Assembly: GCA_003211835.1 (NCBI GenBank) | Contig: QCRN01000004.1 | Location: 20,550-84,549 of the forward strand | Direction of reading: 5' to 3' | Source: Pelagibacteraceae bacterium AG-461-B04 | Lineage (GTDB): Bacteria > Pseudomonadota > Alphaproteobacteria > Pelagibacterales > AG-422-B15 | DNA: 64,000 bases | Shown here: piece by piece, positions 51,846-60,955 of the stretch | Position numbering within the stretch: position 1 is the first letter of the stretch | How the letters are laid out: every line of letters starts with the position of its first letter | The notes under the pieces: generated by a model | What the model was told of the DNA's origin: nothing | What the model saw: only the letters and a program-made list of their open reading frames with translations | The model's database searches: none | Program-made: the position numbers and the translations under genes

Positions 51846-52604
51846 TTATGAAAGATCTTTTACAAGTTCGTAACTTTTTATATACCAGTCACTACCAGGA
51901 AAATTAAATTGTAAGGTGGCTGCGTATCTTTTTGCTTCTTCATGAAGACCAAGTGAATAATATATTTCTACAAGTCTATGCAAAGCCTCCTCAGTGTAAA
52001 TTGATGTTTTATACTCGTTCAAAACCACATTGTACCTATTTATCGCAGATATCCATTGATGATCAAACTGATAAAATCTTCCAATCTCCATCTCCTTGGC
52101 TGCAAGTCTATCATCTAAAATGTCTATTCTAGTAAGAGCATCTATTGCAAATTCAGATTTAGGAAACTTATTAATAACCTCTTTAAAGGCTGTTTTTGCT
52201 TTTGCAGTAGTTAATTGGTCCCTCTCAACGTCGTTAACTTGTTCGAAATAATTTAACGCTCGTAGATAATAAGCGTATGAAATTTTGCTACTTCCAGGAT
52301 AAAGTGCTATGAATCTTTCTAGTGCATCTAAACTATCGTTATACATATTAGATTTGTAATAACAAAAACCTGACATTAATTGAGCTTGATTTGACCATTT
52401 GGAATAAGGATATTGTCTTTCAATATCTTCAAATAATGCAGCGGCATCGACAAAATCTCTTTTCTTAACAAGTTCCATTGCATCATTATATAAAATCTGA
52501 AGCTTTTCACCTTCTGTTTCTGGAGTCATAAGTTTGGTATCTGAGCAAGCGGTAAGTACAATTAAAATTACGAATAAAAAAGTATTGGCTCTAAGATAAG
52601 ACAT
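51846..52604 (-). CDS. bamD: Outer-membrane assembly lipoprotein BamD
   Basis: A 252-residue lipoprotein: a signal sequence ending in the lipobox VLTAC (lipidated C20) and five TPR-like repeats, including YNDAMELVKKRDFVDAAALFEDIERQYPYS and DALERFIALYPGSSKISYAYYLRALNYF. BamD works with BamA to insert beta-barrels into the outer membrane. Its place between lpxC and ligA is the usual alphaproteobacterial order apart from the missing recN. Confidence 0.95.
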   Translation of the reverse strand: MSYLRANTFLFVILIVLTACSDTKLMTPETEGEKLQILYNDAMELVKKRDFVDAAALFEDIERQYPYSKWSNQAQLMSGFCYYKSNMYNDSLDALERFIALYPGSSKISYAYYLRALNYFEQVNDVERDQLTTAKAKTAFKEVINKFPKSEFAIDALTRIDILDDRLAAKEMEIGRFYQFDHQWISAINRYNVVLNEYKTSIYTEEALHRLVEIYYSLGLHEEAKRYAATLQFNFPGSDWYIKSYELVKDLS

Positions 52605-52656
52605 TGGGATTGATTTTAATGGATATTTTTTAAGATTAAAGAGTAAATCTGGTGAT

Positions 52657-53586
52657 TTATAGTGACGCTGAAAACTCTTTATTGTGGTCTAAAATTGAAA
52701 ATGTAAGATCATCTAAATCAGATTCGTCATAATCATATTTCCAATTAGAATCATCGGAAATAATCGTCTTTACAAGTTCGTGGGTAAGCCTGTGTCCTCC
52801 TTTAAATACTTCAAAACTCGCTTTTACCCTATGTCCTAGTAAGTATATGTCGCCGATAAAGTCGAGTACCTTGTGTCTCACAAACTCGTCATCGTGTCTA
52901 AGTACTGATTGATTCATTATTCCATCATTATCAAGAACAATTGCATTTTCAAGAGAGCCACCAGCAATAAGCCCTTTGTCTCTGAGAGATTCTACCTCAT
53001 CCTTAAATCCAAAAGTTCTACTATTGCAAATAATATTTCTATAATTGTATGTTGAATCTAGATCAAATATAAAATTTTGCTCGTTAATTAATTTATGATC
53101 ATAAACTATTGTATAGTTAATTGACATAGTATTAGCTGGGGTAACTTTTATGTAACTATCATTATCTCTAAATATGATAGGTCGGGTAATATTAACAATT
53201 TTTCTTTTTGCCTGTAAATTTTTAATACCTGCTCTTTCTATTTCTGATACATATTCATAAGAGCTGCCATCTAGAATTGGAAGCTCTGATTTATCTATCT
53301 CAACAATTGCATTATCTATTCCCAAGCCATGGAACGCAGACATCAAGTGCTCGATAGTTGACACGGAATGGCCATATTCATTAGACAATTTTGTGCATAA
53401 TTCAGAATACACAACGTTTTCAATTTTTGCATTCAACAAAGTCTCAATATGAGGCACTTCAAGATCTGTGCGTTTAAATAGTATTCCAGTGTTTGCAGGG
53501 GCTGGGTTAACTTTTATATTGCTGATTTGGCCACTATGTAAAGTAATGCCTGATAGTGTAAAATTTTTTTTAAGGGTTTTTTGCAT
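52657..53586 (-). CDS. lpxC: UDP-3-O-acyl-N-acetylglucosamine deacetylase
   Basis: The committed, zinc-dependent step of lipid A synthesis. The 309-residue enzyme has GITLHSG, the first metal His in STIEHLMSAFHGLGIDN (about 78), and the second site HKVLDFIGDIYLLGH (His and Asp ligands, about 238-252). NSRTFGFKDEVESLRDKGLIAGGSLENAIV is strongly conserved. ATG 53586 is preferred over an in-frame TTG at 53595. It follows ftsA after 68 bases; ftsZ, which normally sits between them, is absent. Confidence 0.96.
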   Translation of the reverse strand: MQKTLKKNFTLSGITLHSGQISNIKVNPAPANTGILFKRTDLEVPHIETLLNAKIENVVYSELCTKLSNEYGHSVSTIEHLMSAFHGLGIDNAIVEIDKSELPILDGSSYEYVSEIERAGIKNLQAKRKIVNITRPIIFRDNDSYIKVTPANTMSINYTIVYDHKLINEQNFIFDLDSTYNYRNIICNSRTFGFKDEVESLRDKGLIAGGSLENAIVLDNDGIMNQSVLRHDDEFVRHKVLDFIGDIYLLGHRVKASFEVFKGGHRLTHELVKTIISDDSNWKYDYDESDLDDLTFSILDHNKEFSASL

Positions 53587-53654
53587 GACTAGCAAATTTT
53601 ATAATTTGATTGTCACTCTTATGATAGACAAAGATTATTACTTTTTGTTACGTG

Positions 53655-54845
53655 TTATAAGTTGCGAAAAAAATTGTAAATTATTGATAATATTGATTTT
53701 TTTGGAAGATTTTCATCGCTTTTCTCGCCCTCTAGGTCGTGATTTGTAGCATAAGAAAGTAAACCAAAGCTTGAAGTTAATGACGGATTGTCGAGAAAAG
53801 TCTTGGAACCATTTATTTTTCTAGTTGAACCCAATCTAAATGATGAATTAGTAAATTTATTTTTAATTAGTTTTTGAATGCAAATAGATTTTGCTCCATA
53901 CCCTGTAAGTATAATTGAGTTTGATACAAGCGAATTAAATCTCGATTTCATTACTGTAGTCGAAATAATTTTTGTCAGCTCTTCAGCTCGAGACAAATAA
54001 ATATCATAATATTTATCGAGTTCTTTATACTTTTTTTTATCTTTATCAAAAAAATCAATCTTCTTTCTAATACTTTCAGCCTCCGAAAGTGTAAGAGATT
54101 TTATTTGTGATATATCATTGGTGAAATGGAAGGTTCCAATTCTTATAATATCAAATCCAATTAATTGCCCATCAAAGGTATAAGATAAGACTGTTTTATT
54201 TTTTTGCACTTCAATAGTTATAGCGCCTTGGTCAGACTCTTCTTCATTTAATACTGCTAGACTTGTTGAATAATTACTAGAAACTATTTGCTTTAAATTT
54301 AGATCCATTTCCAGAAATGTTTTATATATTATTTCAAGATAATCTTTTGATACTGAAATTATATGCCATTTTGTAAGAAGATTATTAGCCTTCATTCCAA
54401 TAGGATCTGATACACTTTTTCTGTTATCAATACGGTGACTTATTGGAAAAGAATGCAATGGCTCTTTTAACTTTGTGTATAAACCAGTAAATAATTTTGA
54501 CCTAAAAAAATCTTTTATGTGATCTTCGACAATATAATTATTTTCATTCACAATTTTAAAATCAATATATTCTGAAGTCATATTTTCCGAGATACTTACA
54601 AAAACATCTGATATTTTCACATTTGCCTCAAATTCAGCCTTTGTAATTGCACTTTTTATATAATCGCTAATTTCTACGTGTGGCAGTGAGAGCGGCTTGA
54701 TACAATTTATTGGCAGTTTTGATATGCCAATACCAATTAGTTGAAGAATTTTATCACGATTAATAATTTCCAATTCTTGCGCAATTAAACAAATTATTTT
54801 ATCGGAACGTATATCTATTGCGCTGAAAATATTTCTTTGTGACAT
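53655..54845 (-). CDS. ftsA: FtsA-like cell-division protein with degenerate nucleotide-binding motifs
   Basis: A 396-residue actin-fold homologue placed exactly where ftsA belongs, after ftsQ. The FtsA-specific 1C region (about 80-160, with PLHSFPISHRIDNRKSVSDPIGMKANNL) and a C-terminal amphipathic membrane-targeting helix (SILSIIYNFFRNL) are present. The ATP motifs are not: the phosphate-1 loop DVGTTK is DIRSDK (11-16), the phosphate-2 stretch D-GGGTTD is EVQKNKTV (212-219), and the adenosine motif TGGGA is TGYGA (314-318). It may bind the membrane and divisome without ATP-driven polymerisation. ftsZ does not follow. Confidence 0.85.
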   Translation of the reverse strand: MSQRNIFSAIDIRSDKIICLIAQELEIINRDKILQLIGIGISKLPINCIKPLSLPHVEISDYIKSAITKAEFEANVKISDVFVSISENMTSEYIDFKIVNENNYIVEDHIKDFFRSKLFTGLYTKLKEPLHSFPISHRIDNRKSVSDPIGMKANNLLTKWHIISVSKDYLEIIYKTFLEMDLNLKQIVSSNYSTSLAVLNEEESDQGAITIEVQKNKTVLSYTFDGQLIGFDIIRIGTFHFTNDISQIKSLTLSEAESIRKKIDFFDKDKKKYKELDKYYDIYLSRAEELTKIISTTVMKSRFNSLVSNSIILTGYGAKSICIQKLIKNKFTNSSFRLGSTRKINGSKTFLDNPSLTSSFGLLSYATNHDLEGEKSDENLPKKSILSIIYNFFRNL

Positions 54846-55582
54846 TAGATATCATTTAAACCATAATTAATCTTTCCCTCATCTACCTTTAACGATGCCC
54901 TACCCTCAATTCTTAAATCAATTTCAATTATATTGCTCTGTAATACTTTTTCATTAACAAATAGGTTCTTTAAGTTTTCTAGCGCTTTATCAATTTTTGT
55001 GTCGGGTAATTTTATTAATAAATTATTTTTTAATGTTATATTCCATCTTCTTCTCTCTATAAAATCTAATTTATTCAGTTGTGAAATCAGTTCAGAAAAA
55101 TGAATATTCACCTCCTTAACAAGGCCTTTAAGTGCTAGAGGAGACCCATCCCCTGAAATAATAATAAAATTTTTAAGTTCCTCATCTTTATTTTTTTCCG
55201 TAATAATTGTTCCATCAATATCCACTAAATAATATTTACCTTTATCTCTTAAAATTGCATATGGATCATTTTCAATAATGTCTAACACTAATGTGGATGG
55301 ATAAACTTTCTTTAGGTTTACTCTTTTGATCCATTGCTCTTGCTCAAGAATTTTTTTAATTTCTTTTAAATCTAAAGATAATAAATTAGAGGTATGATTA
55401 TAAATTTCTTTTTTAATTACATTTATATTTGATTTTTCTGAACCATTAATGGTTATTTTAGATAAAATAAAATATTGTGATGCTAAGTTTGGAAAGTAAT
55501 ATATCGATACTGAAATCAGTAAAAAAAATGTAATCAGTATAGAACATATAATATTTATATATTTAACGGTTTGTCCCTGCAT
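54845..55582 (-). CDS. ftsQ: Cell-division protein FtsQ
   Basis: A 245-residue bitopic protein: a short cytoplasmic N-terminus, a membrane segment (about 8-28), then the POTRA domain beginning FILSKITINGSEKSNINVIKKEIYNH and the FtsQ beta domain (EQEQWIKRVNLKKVYPSTLVLDIIENDPYAI). It bridges early and late divisome proteins in the periplasm. It overlaps ddl by 20 bases and meets ftsA with TAATG. Sequence conservation is low, but position and topology are clear. Confidence 0.92.
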   Translation of the reverse strand: MQGQTVKYINIICSILITFFLLISVSIYYFPNLASQYFILSKITINGSEKSNINVIKKEIYNHTSNLLSLDLKEIKKILEQEQWIKRVNLKKVYPSTLVLDIIENDPYAILRDKGKYYLVDIDGTIITEKNKDEELKNFIIISGDGSPLALKGLVKEVNIHFSELISQLNKLDFIERRRWNITLKNNLLIKLPDTKIDKALENLKNLFVNEKVLQSNIIEIDLRIEGRASLKVDEGKINYGLNDI

Positions 55583-56474
55583 CCCCTAAGATCCAATTAA
55601 TAAGTTCATCAAATTCTATTCCCTTGTCTTTTGCTATTTCTGGCACTAATGAAGTTGGTGTCATTCCTGGCTGAGTATTGAGTTCAAGAATATAAAACTG
55701 ATTGCTATTTTTTTCCAAAATAAACTCTGTTCTTGAAATTCCTTTACATCCAAGAATTTTATGTGCCTTTAAAGCTAGGTCTTCTACCTCTTCTAGTTGA
55801 CTTTTATTAATTCTTGGTGGGATTATATGCTTAGTCTTGCCGTTATCAAAATACTTTGACTCATAGTCATAGAATTCGTTTTTTGGATCAATCTCTATTG
55901 AACCAGCCTTTTCATTTCCTATTACAGCAACATTTATTTCTTGGCCATCTATAAACTCTTGAACTAGAATCTCATTTCTATCTGAGTTATCCATTAAATA
56001 TCTTTTTTTTTCTTCTTGATTCCTGATTATTCCGACGCCTACGCTGGAGCCTTCGTTTCTAGGTTTCATAACAAATGGATACTCAGGAAATGCGTGTTCA
56101 TTAATATTATTAATATTCACCAGATTAGTTATTGGGTAATTAAAATTATTTTTAATAAATAGTTCTGCAGACTTATGTTTATCCATTGCTAATTGAGAAG
56201 CTTTAATTCCTGAATGCGTATAGGGTACATTATTTAATTCAAGAATTTTTTGAACCTCTCCATCTTCTCCCCATGTGCCATGTAAGCCATTAAATATTAC
56301 ATCTGGCTTATGTTCAGAGATGTGATCTGAAAGATCTAAGTCTGCATCAATTTCAATTACCTCAAAGCCTAATCTCACTAGCGCCCTAGATATTTCTTTG
56401 GAAGTTATGATACTAATTTCTCTTTCTGCCGATACTCCTCCATAAAGCAACATAACTTTGTTGAATATACTCAT
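55563..56474 (-). CDS. ddl: D-alanine--D-alanine ligase
   Basis: ATP-grasp enzyme supplying D-Ala-D-Ala for the wall precursor. The 303-residue product has MLLYGGVSAEREIS, FNGLHGTWGEDGEVQ, PFVMKPRNEGSSVGVG (ATP loop), EFIDGQEINVAVIG and ELNTQPGMTPTSLVPE (Mg2+ site). The DdlB type is expected from its place in the dcw cluster. ATGA-type overlap with murB. Confidence 0.97.
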   Translation of the reverse strand: MSIFNKVMLLYGGVSAEREISIITSKEISRALVRLGFEVIEIDADLDLSDHISEHKPDVIFNGLHGTWGEDGEVQKILELNNVPYTHSGIKASQLAMDKHKSAELFIKNNFNYPITNLVNINNINEHAFPEYPFVMKPRNEGSSVGVGIIRNQEEKKRYLMDNSDRNEILVQEFIDGQEINVAVIGNEKAGSIEIDPKNEFYDYESKYFDNGKTKHIIPPRINKSQLEEVEDLALKAHKILGCKGISRTEFILEKNSNQFYILELNTQPGMTPTSLVPEIAKDKGIEFDELINWILGDAGTNR

Positions 56475-57394
56475 CTATTACCCAAAATTTTAATTTCCCA
56501 CTCTAATTCAATGCCCAATCTACTCTTTACTTCTTTTTTTATATTTTCACCAAAATCTTCAATTAAATTAGCAGAGTCTTTCTGTCTGTTGACTATAAAA
56601 TTTGCATGTTTTTCTGAGAATGAAACTCCATTTAATTCATATTCTCTTAAACCAGCTTTATCGATTAATTGCCAAGCTTTGAGCTCGCTACGATCAAAAG
56701 GATTTTTGAATGTACTTCCAGCAGTCATCACTTTTTGAGGTTGAGTTTCTTTTCTTTGATCATTTATTTCAACGATTCTTTTATTGATTATTAATGGATC
56801 TCCAATTTCTTTATTGAATTGAACCTCGCAGACTATGTGTTTATCTAAAAAATTATTTTTTCTGTAAGAAAATAATTCTTCAGAATAATTCAGTTCTATG
56901 GGCTCTCCCTGATTACTCAAGCATTTTGCTTTAATGAAAATATCCTTAGTCTCAGATCCGAAACACCCCGCATTCATGCATGCAGCCCCTCCTACAGTAC
57001 CAGGTATTCCAGAATAAAATTCAAACCCAATTATTGAATTCTTCAAGCAATATTTTGATAAAATCTTATCTTGCACAGCCGCTCCTGCAAAAACCATATT
57101 TTTATTATGATAAATATTGCTAAATTCATTACCTAATCTGATGACAAGGCCTGCAATACCTCCGTCTCTAATAATTATATTTGAACCTAAACCGATAACT
57201 GAGACATCTATATCTTCTTCTTTCGCAGTAAGTACTAACTGCAATTCTTCAAAACTTGAGGGAATATAAAAGATTTCGGCATTACCTCCAACTCCAAACC
57301 AACTATGTTTAGATAAATTATAATCAAATTTGTATTTACCTTTAACTTTATTTCTTATAAATATTTCATTTAGAATTTGTTGGTTCTCATTCAT
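56471..57394 (-). CDS. murB: UDP-N-acetylenolpyruvoylglucosamine reductase
   Basis: FAD enzyme reducing the enolpyruvyl group to give UDP-MurNAc. The 307-residue product has SWFGVGGNAEIF, LGSNIIIRDGGIAGLVIRL (FAD), GFEFYSGIPGTVGGAACMNAG, and the catalytic Ser in AGSTFKNP. The missing Y loop between them indicates a type II form common outside the enterobacteria. It overlaps murC by eight bases. Confidence 0.96.
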   Translation of the reverse strand: MNENQQILNEIFIRNKVKGKYKFDYNLSKHSWFGVGGNAEIFYIPSSFEELQLVLTAKEEDIDVSVIGLGSNIIIRDGGIAGLVIRLGNEFSNIYHNKNMVFAGAAVQDKILSKYCLKNSIIGFEFYSGIPGTVGGAACMNAGCFGSETKDIFIKAKCLSNQGEPIELNYSEELFSYRKNNFLDKHIVCEVQFNKEIGDPLIINKRIVEINDQRKETQPQKVMTAGSTFKNPFDRSELKAWQLIDKAGLREYELNGVSFSEKHANFIVNRQKDSANLIEDFGENIKKEVKSRLGIELEWEIKILGNR

Positions 57395-58778
57395 ATATTT
57401 TTTTCAAGTTTTTAGCAAAATCTGCAGCCCACTGAGTTACTGTTCCTGCGCCCAGAAATAAAAAAGTGAGTTTGTAATTACTAGATTTAATTAATTTAAG
57501 CAGCTGCTCATCATTTTCATAGGCCTCTGTATTAACTTTAGAATTTTTTTTAATACCTTTTATGAGTGATTGTAATTTAAAATTGTGTGGCATCTTTTCT
57601 CCTGCCGAATAAACATTCGATACAAAGACCTGGTCACATTCCACGAAACATTTACTAAATTCTTTTTTTAAATGTATCAGTCGTGAATATCTATGAGGCT
57701 GAAAAATGATAATAAGTTTTCTTTTTGGATTTGAATGACTCAGACCCTCTATAACGTTCTTAATTTCTGTTGGGTGATGGGCATAGTCATCTATAACTTT
57801 AATATTTTTTTCGTTCCATAGTTGCGTAAGTCTTCTTTGTACGCCGCTGAATTTAGATAAGGCTTTCTTTATTGTGCCATGATTTACATTGAGTTCTGAA
57901 GCGAGTGCTATAGCAGCTAAAGCATTACTAATATTATAATTACCGTGCATGGGTAAATTAATATTTTTAATTGTTTTATTAATTTTTTTTAACTCAACAT
58001 TAAAAACTACTCCATTACTATTGTGCCTTATTTTTTTACTCTGTATGTCACTATTTTCAGCCTCTCCGTAAGTAATTATATTTGCTGTAGTAATTTTATT
58101 TACTATTTTTCTTATTGAAGGGTCATCTATACATACTATGGCAAATCCATAAAATGGAACTTGCGTAATAAATTTTTTAAATTGAACAAGTAAATTATTA
58201 TAATTTTTATAGAAATCTAGATGTTCTTTATCAATATTAGTCACTATTGCGATCGTAGAAGGTAGTTTTACGAAAGTACCATCTGACTCATCCGCTTCAA
58301 CAACCATCCATTTTCCTGAACCTAGTCTTGTATTTGTACCGAACTGATTGATAATACCTCCATTAATGATCGTTGGGTTCATTTTTGCAGCATTCAAAAT
58401 TGAAGAAATAAGAGACGTAGTTGTTGTTTTTCCATGAGATCCTGAAACAGCAATTGAATTTTTTAGTTTTACTATTTGAGATAGTATTTCCGCTCTTGTT
58501 ATTGATGGAATTTTATTTTTTTTTGCAAATGTTAATTCAACATTGCTTTTTTTTACAGCTGAAGAATATACAATTAAGTTAACATTTTTTAAATTTTCTT
58601 GTTTATGTCCTTTGAAAGTCTTTATATTTTTTTTGTTTAAGCGAAGTATGTTTGAGTTAATATTTATATCACTGCCCTGAACATGATACCGCATATCTGA
58701 TAATATTTCGGCAATACCGCTCATGCCAATTCCACCAATTCCAATTACATGTATCAATATATTTTTGTTAATTTTCAC
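57387..58778 (-). CDS. murC: UDP-N-acetylmuramate--L-alanine ligase
   Basis: Adds the first residue of the wall peptide. The 463-residue Mur ligase has the UDP-binding GIGGIGMSGIAEIL (13-26), the P-loop SGSHGKTTTTS (about 112-122), EADESDGTFVKL, NIDKEHLDFY and DDYAHHPTEIKNVI. The start is GTG at 58778, overlapping the murG stop as GTGA. GAGTVTQWA near the C-terminus is typical of MurC. Confidence 0.97.
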   Translation of the reverse strand: MKINKNILIHVIGIGGIGMSGIAEILSDMRYHVQGSDININSNILRLNKKNIKTFKGHKQENLKNVNLIVYSSAVKKSNVELTFAKKNKIPSITRAEILSQIVKLKNSIAVSGSHGKTTTTSLISSILNAAKMNPTIINGGIINQFGTNTRLGSGKWMVVEADESDGTFVKLPSTIAIVTNIDKEHLDFYKNYNNLLVQFKKFITQVPFYGFAIVCIDDPSIRKIVNKITTANIITYGEAENSDIQSKKIRHNSNGVVFNVELKKINKTIKNINLPMHGNYNISNALAAIALASELNVNHGTIKKALSKFSGVQRRLTQLWNEKNIKVIDDYAHHPTEIKNVIEGLSHSNPKRKLIIIFQPHRYSRLIHLKKEFSKCFVECDQVFVSNVYSAGEKMPHNFKLQSLIKGIKKNSKVNTEAYENDEQLLKLIKSSNYKLTFLFLGAGTVTQWAADFAKNLKKIYE

Positions 58779-59833
58779 GAATGGCTTTCTAAATAATCTA
58801 TTATGTTTTTAGATGGATTACTTATGCGTCTGGATTTCAAGCGGTTTTTGATTAAATTCACTCTTTCATTATCATTCATTATTTCATTAATTGAATTAAT
58901 AATATTTTCAAAATTTACCGAGTCGTTGGAAATAATTTTTGTGCATTCTGATGTATTCAAGTTTTTTGCATTGTAATATTGATGATTATCCGAAGCATGT
59001 GGATAAGGTATTAGTATTGAAGGAATACAATAATATATAATTTCATTGACTGTTGATGAACCTGACCTTGAAATTACTAAATTAGATTTTGACAGTACTT
59101 GTGCCATTTCATCAAAAAATACTCTTACATCATTATTGATATTATGAGTCTGATAGTAAGCTTGTAAACGCTCTAAATCCTCTGATCTACACTGATGATA
59201 AACTATAATCCTCTTTTTGCTGTTATCCTGGACACTCTTAATGGATTCAGCAATATTAATAGATAAATTATGTGCTCCTTGGCTACCGCCTATTACACTT
59301 ATCACAAAATCATTACTTGAATTATTATTTAAAACTTTATCATCTTTATTTATTCTTATAGGAAGGCCAACCATTTTATTATTAATATTTATTTTCTTTC
59401 CAGAGATTAAAGTATTTTCAAAACTTGTTAGTAGATCCTTAGTAAAGTTTAATAAAAATTTATTTGCTTTACCGATAATCGCATTGCCTTCGTGTAAAAA
59501 GATTTTAAACCGCATTAACCATCCTGCAATTATGATAGGGACAGTAAAATAGCCACCAAAGCCTAAGACAAAATCAGGTCTTAATCTTAAATAATATGGA
59601 ATTGACTGAATAAAAATATATGGAAGATTAATCAAATTAGAGATTTTACCTTGCTTATTAATTAGATTCTTTATTAATATTTTTTTCTTAACTGAAATAT
59701 CTTTAAAGTATTTTAGCCCTCTTTCATCTGTTAAAATATAGCATTCGTTTTCTTTAATTATCTCAGAATATAATACACTCATAGGTATGCAATGACCGCC
59801 CGTTCCACCGCCAACAAGAAAGTATTTTTTCAT
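58775..59833 (-). CDS. murG: Lipid II synthase MurG (UDP-GlcNAc transferase)
   Basis: GT28 glycosyltransferase that adds GlcNAc to lipid I on the inner face of the membrane. The 352-residue product opens with FLVGGGTGGHCIPM (5-18) and has GFGGYFTVPIIIAGW, LHEGNAIIGKANK, VIGGSQGAHNLS and the UDP-GlcNAc site VISRSGSSTVNEI...PYPHASDNHQYYNA. It overlaps murC by four bases and lies 15 bases after ftsW. Confidence 0.97.
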   Translation of the reverse strand: MKKYFLVGGGTGGHCIPMSVLYSEIIKENECYILTDERGLKYFKDISVKKKILIKNLINKQGKISNLINLPYIFIQSIPYYLRLRPDFVLGFGGYFTVPIIIAGWLMRFKIFLHEGNAIIGKANKFLLNFTKDLLTSFENTLISGKKININNKMVGLPIRINKDDKVLNNNSSNDFVISVIGGSQGAHNLSINIAESIKSVQDNSKKRIIVYHQCRSEDLERLQAYYQTHNINNDVRVFFDEMAQVLSKSNLVISRSGSSTVNEIIYYCIPSILIPYPHASDNHQYYNAKNLNTSECTKIISNDSVNFENIINSINEIMNDNERVNLIKNRLKSRRISNPSKNIIDYLESHS

Positions 59834-59848
59834 GCTATTTATTACTCA

Positions 59849-60955
59849 TTAACTATGTCTATTTTTAGATAATAATAATATTAAGCCACATGTGATTGAC
59901 ATACCTATAACAGATGAGCCCCCATAACTAATAAAAGGAAGTGTTATACCAGTTGTTGGAAGCAGTCTAATATTGACTCCAATATGAATAAGGGCTTGAA
60001 GGCAAAAATATATTATTAAGGTAAACAAACTTATTTGTATAAAGTGGTTATTGCTACTGTATATTTTTCTGAATCCTTGATAAGAAATAATAAAGAATAT
60101 TGCTAAAATTATTAGGCATCCTAATAAACCATACTCCTCTGCAATAACAGAGAATATATAATCTGAATTCGCTTCAGGAATTTTATTTTTTAATACACCA
60201 TTTCCTGGGCCTGCGCCTATGAAGCCACCCTGTTTGATTGCCTGAAGTGATAATTCAGTCTGTGTTGCATCATAATCATTAGGCGCTAGAAAAGAATTAA
60301 TTCGATTTTGTACATTGAAATTAAATAAATAAATAAAAACAAAAAATATTCCACCAACCAAAATTATCGATGCAAGAACAATTATACTAAATCCACTCAT
60401 AAATATGGATGAAAAGTATATTGCTGAAACAAGAAATAATTGACTAATGTCTGGCTGAAAAACTAATATTGCAGCCATCAATGCATAAATACTGAAACTA
60501 AGTGCATAACTTCTAAAACTATTTCTTAAACTTGGATTATTTAAAATAGCTGCAAGCACGATACAGTAAAATGGTTTAATTAATTCAATAGGCATGATTG
60601 TGAAATATTTTAGATTAATCCATCTCTTCGATCCTTTTATCTCAACTCCATAAATTAATGTTAAAAATAAAACGACTATTAAAAATACAAACACAAATAT
60701 TGATATATTTGATATTCGTTCATAATTAATAAACGAAAATAAAATGAATATAATAAAACCAGACAATAAATAAAGTGCCTGAATATTAAAGTATGAAAAA
60801 AGATTATTGTTTAAATACCTCGATGTACCAGGATTAATCGTAAGACTTATAAATAGTCCAATTGCAATAAGTACAAGTACACAAAAAAATATTGGTTTAT
60901 TAATTTCATAAATCCAATCAGTTATAATAGATTTTTCTATTTGCGGCTTAGTCAT
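59849..60955 (-). CDS. ftsW: Septal peptidoglycan glycosyltransferase FtsW
   Basis: SEDS-family polymerase of the divisome, 368 residues with about ten membrane helices. GSKRWINLKYFTIMPIELIKPF, FQPDISQLFLVSAIY (essential Asp) and the end GITLPFISYGGSSVIG are characteristic. Its place between murD and murG separates it from RodA. Catalytic motifs look complete, so septal glycan synthesis should be working even though ftsZ is missing from the locus. ATGA overlap with murD. Confidence 0.95.
   Translation of the reverse strand: MTKPQIEKSIITDWIYEINKPIFFCVLVLIAIGLFISLTINPGTSRYLNNNLFSYFNIQALYLLSGFIIFILFSFINYERISNISIFVFVFLIVVLFLTLIYGVEIKGSKRWINLKYFTIMPIELIKPFYCIVLAAILNNPSLRNSFRSYALSFSIYALMAAILVFQPDISQLFLVSAIYFSSIFMSGFSIIVLASIILVGGIFFVFIYLFNFNVQNRINSFLAPNDYDATQTELSLQAIKQGGFIGAGPGNGVLKNKIPEANSDYIFSVIAEEYGLLGCLIILAIFFIISYQGFRKIYSSNNHFIQISLFTLIIYFCLQALIHIGVNIRLLPTTGITLPFISYGGSSVIGMSITCGLILLLSKNRHS

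Noticed and set aside
53468..53749. 93-codon plus-strand frame across the ftsA-lpxC gap, considered as a possible ftsZ remnant or new gene
   Set aside because: It is antisense to lpxC and ftsA over most of its length and its translation shows no tubulin/FtsZ motifs such as the GGGTGTG loop.
58998..59006. DnaA box on the minus strand
   Set aside because: Inside the murG coding sequence with no companion sites.
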